Part shown: positions 9,384 through 16,908 of the stretch, piece after piece
How positions within the stretch are numbered: position 1 is the stretch's first letter
Layout of the letters: every line of letters begins with the position of its first letter
DNA from: a bacterium
GTDB taxonomy: Bacteria > Cyanobacteriota > Vampirovibrionia > Gastranaerophilales > Gastranaerophilaceae
Reading direction: 5' to 3'
Assembly: GCA_017470245.1 (NCBI GenBank)
Contig: JAFUEV010000060.1
Coordinates: 91,422 to 155,421, forward strand
Length of the DNA: 64,000 nucleotides
Notes under the pieces: model-generated
The model's input: the letters and a program-made list of their open reading frames with translations, nothing else
Database searches by the model: none
What the model was told of the DNA's origin: nothing
Translations under genes and position numbers: made by a program

Positions 9384-10005
9384 TTTCCACCTTATCTATT
9401 TCATTATTATTTGTAAATTGTAAAAAACTCCCTATTAAATTTTCGTTCCAGACTCTTACAGTTTTTGGAACTTCCAGAACACAAGGAGTAAAGTTCCATA
9501 TATATTTAATTCCTGCACCTGCGAGGTAATTTGCCATCGCCTGTGCAGCTTCTTTGGGTACAGTTAAAATTGCTATTTCAACATTCAAGCGTTTTACCAG
9601 ATTCGCAATTTTTGAAAATTCAAATACTTCTTTACCGTTAATGGTTGTACCTATTTTTTTTGTATCATTGTCAAACATAGCAAGGATATTCAAGCCATAA
9701 TCTTTAAAAGATGTATATTTAGCTAATGCAGAACCTAAATTTCCTGCACCTACAATAAAAGCATCCTTTGTTTGTTTAAAACCAAGACACTTTTCAATTG
9801 AAGATTTTAGTTCTTTTGAATTATAACCGACTTTACATTTTCCCGAACTGTTTAGATATTTTATATCTTTTCTAACCTGCGAAGAATCAATATTCAACAA
9901 TTGTGCAATTTTTGTACTGGAAATGGTTTCTTCGTCTTCTCTCAAATCATCAAGGATAAAATGATAAAGAGTTAAACGGTTCAATACATTGTCAGGTATA
10001 TTCAT
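9367..10005 (-). CDS. rex: Redox-sensing transcriptional repressor Rex
   Basis: 212 residues, full length for Rex. The N-terminal winged helix (about 1-75, with KIAQLLNIDSSQVRKD) binds DNA. The Rossmann domain starts with FIVGAGNLGSAL near residue 85 and reads the NADH/NAD+ ratio. AAGGA precedes the ATG. It is the first gene of the hydrogenase operon and lies directly downstream of adhE. In known systems Rex releases adhE and hydrogenase promoters when NADH is high, so self-regulation of this operon is a reasonable inference. Confidence 0.93.
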   Translation of the reverse strand: MNIPDNVLNRLTLYHFILDDLREDEETISSTKIAQLLNIDSSQVRKDIKYLNSSGKCKVGYNSKELKSSIEKCLGFKQTKDAFIVGAGNLGSALAKYTSFKDYGLNILAMFDNDTKKIGTTINGKEVFEFSKIANLVKRLNVEIAILTVPKEAAQAMANYLAGAGIKYIWNFTPCVLEVPKTVRVWNENLIGSFLQFTNNNEIDKVENDNRN

Positions 10006-10030
10006 TTTGTTAATCCTTTTTCTTATATTA

Positions 10031-10087
10031 TAAGAATTATCGGGGGATTTATATTTTATATTAGGAGGTTCACCCCCGAAATTCTTA
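10031..10087 (-). other. Long inverted repeat between adhE and rex
   Basis: TAAGAATTATCGGGGG at 10031-10046 pairs with CCCCCGAAATTCTTA at 10073-10087, with one bulged base and a 26-nt loop. No T-run follows on the minus strand, so it is not a classic terminator. The loop carries CCTCCT on the minus strand. It could be an RNA processing or stabilising structure that sets adhE apart from the rex-hydrogenase mRNA. Confidence 0.55.
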
Positions 10088-10096
10088 TATATTTTA

Positions 10097-12742
10097 TTAT
10101 ACTATGCCGTTATATGCATTAATAAAGATTTGCTTAATTTCAGACATTAACGGATATCTTGGATTTGCACCGGTGCATTGGTCATCATAAGCACGTTCTA
10201 CTAATACATCAAGATTTTTCATAAATTCATCTTCTTTTACACCAAATTCTTTAATTGATTTTGGCAAATTAACTTTAGTCATTAACTCATCAACAGCTTT
10301 TATCAACAATTCGACTTTTTCATCATCATTTTTACCGCCCAGACCAAGTTCATCTGCGATTTGACCATATTTAGTCTTTGCACAAGGGAACTTATATTGA
10401 GGGAATATAGCCTGTTTTGTAGGTTTATCAACTGCATTGAATTTGATAATTTGACGAATTAATAATGCATTTGCAACACCGTGAGGAATGTTATACATAG
10501 CACCAAGTTTATGAGCCATTGAGTGGCATAAACCTAAGAATGCATTTGCAAATGCCATACCTGCTATTGTTGCTGCATAGTGCATTTTTTCTCTTGCTAT
10601 AGGGTCATTTGCACCTTCTGTATATGAACGTTCAAGATATTTGAATACTAATTTTGTTGCTTCTAAAGCATTTGAATTAGTGAAGTTTGTTGCCATACAA
10701 GAAACATAAGATTCTAATGAGTGAACTAATGCATCAATACCTGAAGCAGCTGTTAGTCCTTTAGGCATTCCGTCAACATAATTGGGGTCTACTACTGCCA
10801 TATTAGGTGTTAGTGCATAATCTGCGATTGCATATTTATAATGTGTTTTTTCATCAGTAATAATTGCAAACGGAGTTACTTCAGAACCAGTACCTGATGT
10901 CGTAGGAACACAAACCATTGTTGCTTTCTTGCCCAAATCAGGAATTTGACATATTCTCTTTCTGATATCCATAAATCTCATAGAGATATCTTCAAAGTTT
11001 GTTTCAGGTTGTTCATATAATAACCATATAATCTTACCTGCATCCATAGGAGAACCACCGCCAAGTGCAATGATAACATCCGGTTCATAAGGTTTTACTA
11101 TTTCCATAGCTTGTTTGATTGTAGCCAAAGTAGGATCAGGTTTAACATCAAAGAATACCTGATGATCAATTCCGATTTCATCGAGAGTCTTTGTAATTGT
11201 ATCAACAGCTCCTGAATTGAATAAAAATCTATCCGTAACAATAAATGCACGTTTTTTACCTTGAAGTTCTTTAAGTGCTAAATCAATTGCACCACGTTTG
11301 AAATAAACTTTCGGAGGAACCTTGAACCATAACATATTTTCTCTCCTTTCGGCTACGGTTTTGTAATTCAATAAGTGTTCAACACCAATGTTTCCTGAAA
11401 CTGCGTTACCGCCCCAAGAACCACAACCAAGTGATAATGACGGTTCTAACTTGAAGTTATATAAATCACCTATACCGCCTTGTGAAGAAGGTTGGTTAAT
11501 TAATATACGACAAGAAGGCATTTTTTCTGCGTATGCATTTATTCTTTCTTTTTTTCTTTCATCCGTATAAAGAACTGATGTATGACCTGCTCCGCCTTTT
11601 AACACTAGTTCATGAGCCATATCGGCAGCTTGTTCAAAAGATTTTGCTTTATACATTGTTAAAATCGGTGATAATTTTTCTCTTGAGAACGGATCTTCCC
11701 AATCAAGTTTTGCTCTTTCACAAAGAAGGATTTTTGAATCTTCAGGAATTTTAAATCCTGCAAGCTCTGCTATTCTATGAGCAGGCTGACCGACTATTAA
11801 CGGATGAGCGGTACCTCTTTGAGGATCGATAAACGGAAGTGCTATCATTTTCTTTTCATCTTCTTTACTTACAAGATATGCACCACGATATACAAATTCT
11901 TTCTTTACTGCTTCATAAATATCTTCAACAACTATAACAGATTGTTCAGAAGCACAAATCATACCATTATCAAATGTTTTTGACATTAATATTGATGATA
12001 CAGCCATTTTTATATCAGCAGTTTCATCTATAACAGCTGCCGTATTACCAGGTCCAACACCTAATGCCGGTTTACCTGATGAATATGCTGCTTTAACCAT
12101 TCCGGGACCGCCTGTTGCTAATATACAATTAATATCAGGGTGGTGTAATAATGCATCCGAAAGTTCCATTGAAGGTGTATCTATCCAACCGATAATATCT
12201 TTTGGAGCACCTGCCGCAACTGCTGCATCTAATACTACTTTTGCTGCAGCAATTGTTGATTTTGTAGCTCTCGGATGCGGAGAGAATACTATAGCATTTC
12301 TTGTTTTTAAAGCAATCAATGATTTAAATATAGCTGTTGAAGTAGGGTTTGTTGTTGGAATAATACCTGCTAATATTCCTAAAGGTTCAGCTACGATTTT
12401 TGTACCGTTAATCTTATCTTCTTTTATAATTCCGCAAGTTTTTGCATCTTTATGCTTGTTGTAAATATATTCTGAAGCAAAATGATTTTTTATAATTTTG
12501 TCTTCTAAAACGCCCATGCCTGTATCCTCAACTGCCATTCTTGCAAGAGGGATACGAGCCTTATCGGCAGCTGTTGCAGCTGCTTTAAAAACTCTGTCTA
12601 CTTGTTCTTGAGAAAAATTTTCATATTCTCTCTGTGCGTTTTTAACCCTTTCAAGTAATTCATTCAATGCTTCAACATTATCAACCAAGCCAGTTGATTT
12701 TGAATTTTTCTTTTCTTCTTTTTTGTCTATTACTTTCGGCAT
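10097..12742 (-). CDS. adhE: Bifunctional acetaldehyde-CoA/alcohol dehydrogenase AdhE
   Basis: 881 residues, normal for AdhE. Reduces acetyl-CoA to acetaldehyde and then ethanol, oxidising two NADH; forms cytosolic spirosomes in studied species. Residues ~20-460 are the CoA-acylating aldehyde dehydrogenase with the catalytic Cys in GMICASEQ (near 259). Residues ~480-881 are the Fe-ADH with GGGSPMDAGK near 560, HSLESY, and the metal histidines in LCHSMAHKLG and NIPHGVAN. AAAAGGAG lies six bases before the ATG. It has its own upstream region with a Rex-like palindrome and is followed by rex. Together with the hydrogenases it is the main sink for reductant. Confidence 0.97.
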   Translation of the reverse strand: MPKVIDKKEEKKNSKSTGLVDNVEALNELLERVKNAQREYENFSQEQVDRVFKAAATAADKARIPLARMAVEDTGMGVLEDKIIKNHFASEYIYNKHKDAKTCGIIKEDKINGTKIVAEPLGILAGIIPTTNPTSTAIFKSLIALKTRNAIVFSPHPRATKSTIAAAKVVLDAAVAAGAPKDIIGWIDTPSMELSDALLHHPDINCILATGGPGMVKAAYSSGKPALGVGPGNTAAVIDETADIKMAVSSILMSKTFDNGMICASEQSVIVVEDIYEAVKKEFVYRGAYLVSKEDEKKMIALPFIDPQRGTAHPLIVGQPAHRIAELAGFKIPEDSKILLCERAKLDWEDPFSREKLSPILTMYKAKSFEQAADMAHELVLKGGAGHTSVLYTDERKKERINAYAEKMPSCRILINQPSSQGGIGDLYNFKLEPSLSLGCGSWGGNAVSGNIGVEHLLNYKTVAERRENMLWFKVPPKVYFKRGAIDLALKELQGKKRAFIVTDRFLFNSGAVDTITKTLDEIGIDHQVFFDVKPDPTLATIKQAMEIVKPYEPDVIIALGGGSPMDAGKIIWLLYEQPETNFEDISMRFMDIRKRICQIPDLGKKATMVCVPTTSGTGSEVTPFAIITDEKTHYKYAIADYALTPNMAVVDPNYVDGMPKGLTAASGIDALVHSLESYVSCMATNFTNSNALEATKLVFKYLERSYTEGANDPIAREKMHYAATIAGMAFANAFLGLCHSMAHKLGAMYNIPHGVANALLIRQIIKFNAVDKPTKQAIFPQYKFPCAKTKYGQIADELGLGGKNDDEKVELLIKAVDELMTKVNLPKSIKEFGVKEDEFMKNLDVLVERAYDDQCTGANPRYPLMSEIKQIFINAYNGIV

Positions 12743-12785
12743 TGTTTATCTCCTTTTAAAATAGTGATTAATTTCCTTAATTAAA

Positions 12786-12861
12786 ATCATATTACAGTCA
12801 AAAAAACATGTCAACAATATTAATAAAATCAATATTCTTTGACATTGTTATTTCGTGACAA
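12786..12861 (-). promoter_or_regulatory. adhE upstream region: inverted repeat and Rex-like half-sites
   Basis: Plus-strand TTGTTA at 12845-12850 and TGACAA at 12856-12861 form a Rex-box-like palindrome, but the spacer is 5 nt where the consensus has 6. Closer to the gene, TGTCAACAATATT at 12809-12821 and AATATTCTTTGACA at 12831-12844 form a near-perfect inverted repeat. On the minus strand TTGTTG at 12812-12817 is 17 bases from TAATAT at 12789-12794, a possible promoter. The operator assignment is tentative. Confidence 0.35.
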
Positions 12862-13011
12862 ACCTGCACAATTTATTTGAAAATTGGGTATTTTTTCACG
12901 ATTAATAAATACATTAAATTTTTGCAATAATTTAATATGCCATTTAAGCAGAAGCCTAGTGTATTTTAACAACACAATAACTATGACATTTTATATCGTT
13001 TTCCAATATTT

Positions 13012-14052
13012 TTATGCCGAAATATCTATAATAGAATTAACTATTTGTTCCGATATATCAACTTGTTTTATTTTAGGAATTGCACCTTGTTTTTTAGGAA
13101 CGCTATTTGTAACTATTACTTCTTTAATCGGAGCTTCTTGGAGTTTTTTCATTGATTCTCCGTTAAACAGTCCGTGAGTAGCACAAACAAATATATTTTT
13201 AGCACCGTTTTTATTTAAAAGGTTTGCAGCTTCAGATATAGTACCTGCCGTATCAATTATATCGTCGTAGATAACACAATTCTTACCATCAACATTACCT
13301 ATTAAATCTTCTGCCATAGCCTCATTATGTTCTTGACGATGTTTATATACAATAGCTTTATCGCAGCCAAGTGATTTTGCCAATTTATCAGCACGCTTTG
13401 TACCACCAATATCAGGACTTACAATTACAAGATTATCTAATTTTTTATCTGCAATATAATCTTTTATTAAAGGCATTGATTCAAGATGTGTTACAGGCAT
13501 TGAGTTTGGAGCAAAACCTTCCAACGCAGGAGTGTGCAAATCTTCTGTAATTATTTCATCAACTCCTGCTGCTTTTAATAAGTCCATATTTAATCTTGCA
13601 GCAATTGGTTCACCACTTTCCGTTCTTTTTTCCTGTCTTGCATAATCAAAATTTGGCATTATGGCAATAACTCTATCTGCCCCCATTCTCTTTGCAGCAT
13701 CAGCACGCAAATATGTTTCCATTAAATTATCATTTACATTACTGCCTGATGCAGGCATAAGATAAACATCTTTTCCTCTGACATTTCCATTGATATTAAC
13801 GTAAGTTTCACCGTTTTTAAATTTTTTAACAGTTGTTTCTACAGGTTTAACGCCCAATTTTGTCTCTATATTTTTTTCTAATGTAGTTGGGGTTGATGAT
13901 TGAATAATACCAATTTTATCTGCGAGTTTATGACTTTTAAAGCAAAAAATATCCGCACTCATAGACTTTTGTGCGGATGTAACTGCTTTTTTACTATAGT
14001 CATAACTCTTCGGATAACTCGAATACGCCTTTCCAAGAGCTAAAACTTTCAT
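13012..14052 (-). CDS. prs: Ribose-phosphate pyrophosphokinase with N-terminal extension
   Basis: 346 residues. Makes PRPP from ribose 5-phosphate and ATP for nucleotide, His and Trp synthesis. FKNGETYV near residue 82, YARQEKR near 147, DLHTPALEGF near 175 and the PRPP-binding loop YDDIIDTAGTIS near 262 are all present. About 40 residues at the N-terminus (Tyr/Ser/Lys-rich, ending SADIFCFKSHKLADKIG) exceed the normal start. AAAAAGGAAG lies just before the ATG, which supports the long form. The extension could be a lineage feature; I see no domain in it. It is alone on its strand, with adhE starting 270 bases downstream. Confidence 0.93.
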   Translation of the reverse strand: MKVLALGKAYSSYPKSYDYSKKAVTSAQKSMSADIFCFKSHKLADKIGIIQSSTPTTLEKNIETKLGVKPVETTVKKFKNGETYVNINGNVRGKDVYLMPASGSNVNDNLMETYLRADAAKRMGADRVIAIMPNFDYARQEKRTESGEPIAARLNMDLLKAAGVDEIITEDLHTPALEGFAPNSMPVTHLESMPLIKDYIADKKLDNLVIVSPDIGGTKRADKLAKSLGCDKAIVYKHRQEHNEAMAEDLIGNVDGKNCVIYDDIIDTAGTISEAANLLNKNGAKNIFVCATHGLFNGESMKKLQEAPIKEVIVTNSVPKKQGAIPKIKQVDISEQIVNSIIDISA

Positions 14053-14208
14053 ACTTCTTCCTTTTTGTTAATAATGTTTGCTATATATTTCATTTTAAAC
14101 ATGCTTTTCATTGTTTGCAAGGATGTAAATAATATTAAATTCATCATTAGAATATTTTTTTAAAAAATGGGTATAATATATTTATAGTTATTTATTGGAA
14201 GTTTTATT

Positions 14209-14520
14209 ATGAAGAAATTATTATTTATTTTAAATGTTACAACTATTGTTGTACTTGCAATTAATATGCAAATGGCAATTGCTGATAACGGATTTATAGA
14301 ATCTTCATTTTCTTTCGGGGTAGGAAATGATGTACAATATATCCATGACAGACAAGATAATTCTTACATTATTCCGCCAAATAATCCTACATTACCACCT
14401 CCTCCACAGGAAAATGATGACAAGTTACCACTACCTCCAAAAGGTGATAACAACCATCCGTTCCCACCACCACCTGATGATGACGACGATGATTACCCTC
14501 CGCCGCCACCTAGAATATAA
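14209..14520 (+). CDS. Small secreted Pro/Asp-rich protein
   Basis: 103 residues. A clear signal peptide (MKKLLFILN, hydrophobic core, cleavage near MAIA/DNG at residue 26) precedes a short Ser/Phe segment. The last half is low complexity: proline runs alternate with acidic and lysine patches (LPPPPQ, LPLPPKG, PFPPPPDDDDDD, YPPPPP). Such tails occur in surface proteins as wall-spanning or calcium-binding stalks, but here it is nearly the whole mature protein. TATAAT at 14172-14177 is a likely -10 box. It converges on the symporter gene with two bases between stops. Function unknown. Confidence 0.72.
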   Translation: MKKLLFILNVTTIVVLAINMQMAIADNGFIESSFSFGVGNDVQYIHDRQDNSYIIPPNNPTLPPPPQENDDKLPLPPKGDNNHPFPPPPDDDDDDYPPPPPRI

Positions 14521-14522
14521 TA

Positions 14523-15827
14523 TTATTTCAAGCCTAAAATCAATACCAATAATAGTATTATCGGCAATACGTATTTTAGCAAAAAGCTTAAAACTGAAGC
14601 ATAACGACCTTCACCAAAGGCTTCTTTTTGTATATGCGGAATTACCCATCCAGAAACAATACATATTGCAATAGTACATATAGGCATTAAAACATTTGAT
14701 GTTGCATAATCAAGAAAATCAAAAAATGTTTTATCCAATATTTTAAATTCGGATAATGCACCAAAAGAAAGTGATGCAGGTATGGCTATTATAGACGTTA
14801 ACACAAATAGAAATACTGCTGCTTTCTTTCTTGACATTTTAAAATGCTCGCTATAACAAGCTAAAGAAGCTTCCAATAAACTTATTCCGGATGTTACTGC
14901 GGCAAAAAACAATAATGTAAAAAACACGAATGCCAAAACCTTTGTAAATGGCAATGTTACAAATATTTGAGGAAGTGAAATAAATACCAGTGTAGCTCCG
15001 GCCGTTGGTTCTATCCCATTTGTAAATACAATCGGGAAAATCATTATTCCTGCAAGCACTGCAACTAACGTATCAAAAAATATCAATGTATACGACGATT
15101 TAATTATATTTACATCTTTCTTTAAATAGCTGCCGTATGTCATCATAATTCCTATGCCAATACTTAATGTAAATAGCGCCTGTCCCAATGCCAACAATAT
15201 CATCTCACTGTTAAATTTTGAAAAATCAGGCTTAAACATAAATTCTAAACCTTCTTTCGCTCCGGGCAATGTCAATGAATAACCTGCTAAAGTAACAAGC
15301 ATTATAACAAACACAGGCATCATAAAATTATTAGCTTTTTCTATACCTTTATTTAACCCGATAAAAGGAAATACTATGGATATAAGCAAAAATACCAATG
15401 TTAAAATAATCGGAACGATAGGACTTGAATTTAATGTTCCAAAATACTGGGCAAAATCAGAAGGAATAGAAGGTTGAAGGAAAATCCACATATAATTCAA
15501 TATCCAACCACCTACAACAAAATAAAAGCAAGGAATCAATATTGATGTTATTAAACAAAGATAACCTAAAAATTTGAATTTAGGATTGATTTTATTATAA
15601 ATAGTTATTGGATCACCCTTGTAAAACTTACCAACTGCAAGTTCTACACTTAAAGGAATAACACATATTAAGGCTATCAATAGCAGATAAATAAGTAAAA
15701 ATAATGCCCCACCGCATTTACCCATAATATAAGGGAAACGCCAAATATTTCCCAGTCCGACGGCACTGCCTACGGCTGCTATTATAAAACTAATGTATGA
15801 ACTCCACTCGGGACGTTTATTTTCCAT
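14523..15827 (-). CDS. Sodium-dependent symporter, NSS/SNF family
   Basis: About 434 residues, ten to eleven membrane segments. Imports an amino acid or related small molecule with Na+ across the inner membrane. The first membrane segment carries GSAVGLGNIWRFPY, the signature that forms the Na+ and substrate sites in LeuT-type proteins. Bacterial members usually start just before this motif, so I prefer the Met at 15827; an in-frame ATG at 15845 is also possible and neither has a strong ribosome site. The substrate cannot be read from sequence. Confidence 0.92.
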   Translation of the reverse strand: MENKRPEWSSYISFIIAAVGSAVGLGNIWRFPYIMGKCGGALFLLIYLLLIALICVIPLSVELAVGKFYKGDPITIYNKINPKFKFLGYLCLITSILIPCFYFVVGGWILNYMWIFLQPSIPSDFAQYFGTLNSSPIVPIILTLVFLLISIVFPFIGLNKGIEKANNFMMPVFVIMLVTLAGYSLTLPGAKEGLEFMFKPDFSKFNSEMILLALGQALFTLSIGIGIMMTYGSYLKKDVNIIKSSYTLIFFDTLVAVLAGIMIFPIVFTNGIEPTAGATLVFISLPQIFVTLPFTKVLAFVFFTLLFFAAVTSGISLLEASLACYSEHFKMSRKKAAVFLFVLTSIIAIPASLSFGALSEFKILDKTFFDFLDYATSNVLMPICTIAICIVSGWVIPHIQKEAFGEGRYASVLSFLLKYVLPIILLLVLILGLK

Positions 15828-15967
15828 ACTTCTAAAATACATCATTTATTTTTTATCTGCAATAATAAAACTTTTAATAACCCTATAGAATCGTTTTGTC
15901 TTTAATTTTAGACATATTTATTTATTATTAAGTTTTTTTACATAAAAATTTTTATCAAATAAATCAA

Positions 15968-16004
15968 TGTCCGATTTGGACACTATATTGTTTTAGTATA
16001 TAAA
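15968..16004 (+). promoter_or_regulatory. Promoter with overlapping palindromic operator
   Basis: TTGGAC at 15976-15981 and TATAAA at 15999-16004 are separated by exactly 17 bases. The -35 box lies inside the palindrome TGTCC-GATTT-GGACA (15968-15982), which could be an operator. Transcription would begin about ten bases before the ATG at 16021. Confidence 0.5.
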
Positions 16005-16020
16005 TAAAGGAAGAAAGCAA

Positions 16021-16110
16021 ATGAATTTATTAACAATTTTACTAATAATAATATTTTCAAAAGACATTTGTAATGCAATCGGCTTAGGTGATGGCGAAAA
16101 TGAAGAATAA
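16021..16110 (+). CDS. Putative 29-residue single-span membrane peptide
   Basis: The sequence MNLLTILLIIIFSKDICNAI is followed by a short polar acidic tail (GLGDGENEE). The hydrophobic stretch of about 11 residues plus flanks could span or dip into a membrane, or be a short secreted leader. AAAGGAAG sits about eight bases before the ATG and a well-spaced promoter lies upstream, which is why I call it. No homologue is recognised. It stops 16 bases before the promoter-like sequence of the riboswitch transcript. Confidence 0.45.
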   Translation: MNLLTILLIIIFSKDICNAIGLGDGENEE

Positions 16111-16125
16111 AACAAGGTATTCCGG

Positions 16126-16152
16126 TTGACAATCTAAAAAATAATATAAAAT
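16126..16152 (+). promoter_or_regulatory. Promoter-like sequence for the riboswitch transcript
   Basis: TTGACA at 16126-16131 is followed by TATAAAAT at 16145-16152; using TAAAAT as the -10 box gives a 15-base spacer. Start of transcription would be near 16160, exactly where the structured leader begins. Confidence 0.5.
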
Positions 16153-16159
16153 AAAAACA

Positions 16160-16303
16160 TCTCATAAAGAGTGTACGAGGGACAAGCCCAAAGACTACAC
16201 AGCAACCCGAAAAGAAAACTTTTGCAGGGTGCTAATGCTTGGAAAATGAGAACTATTAAGGCTCATTTTCAACGATGAGCCTTTCTTATACCTCTTTATG
16301 AGA
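16160..16303 (+). promoter_or_regulatory. SAM-I-clan riboswitch lacking a normal P4 helix
   Basis: The aptamer spans 16161-16250. It shows, in order: P1 (CTCAT with ATGAG), J1/2 AAAGAG, P2 (GTGTA with TACAC), the kink-turn hairpin GAGGGAC..GCCC, the invariant GCAACC, P3 (CCC..GGG over an AAAAG/CTTTT hairpin), and GGTGCTAAT. After that SAM-I has helix P4; here the sequence runs straight into GCTTGGAAAATGAG, so the 5' arm of P4 is absent. GAAAATGAG (16242-16250) can pair with CTCATTTTC (16262-16270) as an antiterminator. A perfect 12-bp inverted repeat, TCTCATAAAGAG (16160-16171) and CTCTTTATGAGA (16292-16303), encloses everything. Ligand identity is inferred from the motif set. Confidence 0.82.
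16258..16288 (+). terminator. Riboswitch-controlled terminator
   Basis: AAGGCTCAT (16258-16266) pairs with ATGAGCCTT (16275-16283) over an 8-nt loop and is followed by TCTTAT. Its left arm is shared with the antiterminator pairing, so SAM binding, which locks P1, should favour termination. Confidence 0.78.
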
Positions 16304-16326
16304 CAAGTAAAAACAAGGAGGTATAA

Positions 16327-16764
16327 ATGAAACTAATTTCAAAAAGCTCGCTTGAGGCTCAAATCAAGCAACAAGTAACAACTCCTAAAACAAGGCAAGT
16401 TGGAGAAATATATCCCGAAATCTTTGATACAGATAAAGGTTTAACATTCTCAATTGACATGAAAATGGACATCGCAATAATATGGCTTGGTGCTTATGAA
16501 ACAGAAAATTGTTTTTTCAAAAAAGGAAAATGCCCTGTCTGCGGAGAAGAAACACTTATTCCATACTTTTGCGGAGGTTCTATATTGTCAGGATGTCATA
16601 TAATCAAATTTTATTGCACGAAATGCGAAGAAAAATTTGTTACAAATTCAAACATTGAATATTTTAGAGAAATCAAAAATTTTGTAGTTAATAATAGAAA
16701 AAACCTTAAAACCTCAAACAGAATAAAAAATTGTACGGTTTTACCAACAAGTTCCGCACAATAA
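16327..16764 (+). CDS. Zinc-ribbon protein of unknown function under SAM-clan riboswitch
   Basis: 145 residues, no family recognised. Cysteines CPVCG near residue 70 and CTKC near residue 100 form a zinc ribbon; further Cys/His lie between them (YFCGG, SGCHI). The N-terminal 60 residues have little hydrophobic character (TFSIDMKMDIAIIWLGAY) and the C-terminus is basic. AAGGAGGT at 16315-16322 is a strong ribosome site. SAM-clan riboswitches normally control methionine, cysteine or SAM genes, so this protein may take part in sulfur-amino-acid uptake, synthesis or regulation. It shows no transporter or enzyme motif I know. Confidence 0.7.
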   Translation: MKLISKSSLEAQIKQQVTTPKTRQVGEIYPEIFDTDKGLTFSIDMKMDIAIIWLGAYETENCFFKKGKCPVCGEETLIPYFCGGSILSGCHIIKFYCTKCEEKFVTNSNIEYFREIKNFVVNNRKNLKTSNRIKNCTVLPTSSAQ

Positions 16765-16908
16765 ACAAAAGAGATGTAAAACAAAGACGCATATAAAAAT
16801 GTATGATAAAATATTCTTTTATATAAGACAAAAATATTATTATATTTTAAATATGCCCGTTTTTGTCAGTGTAACAATATAAAATATAATTAAAAAGAGG
16901 ACAAAAGC

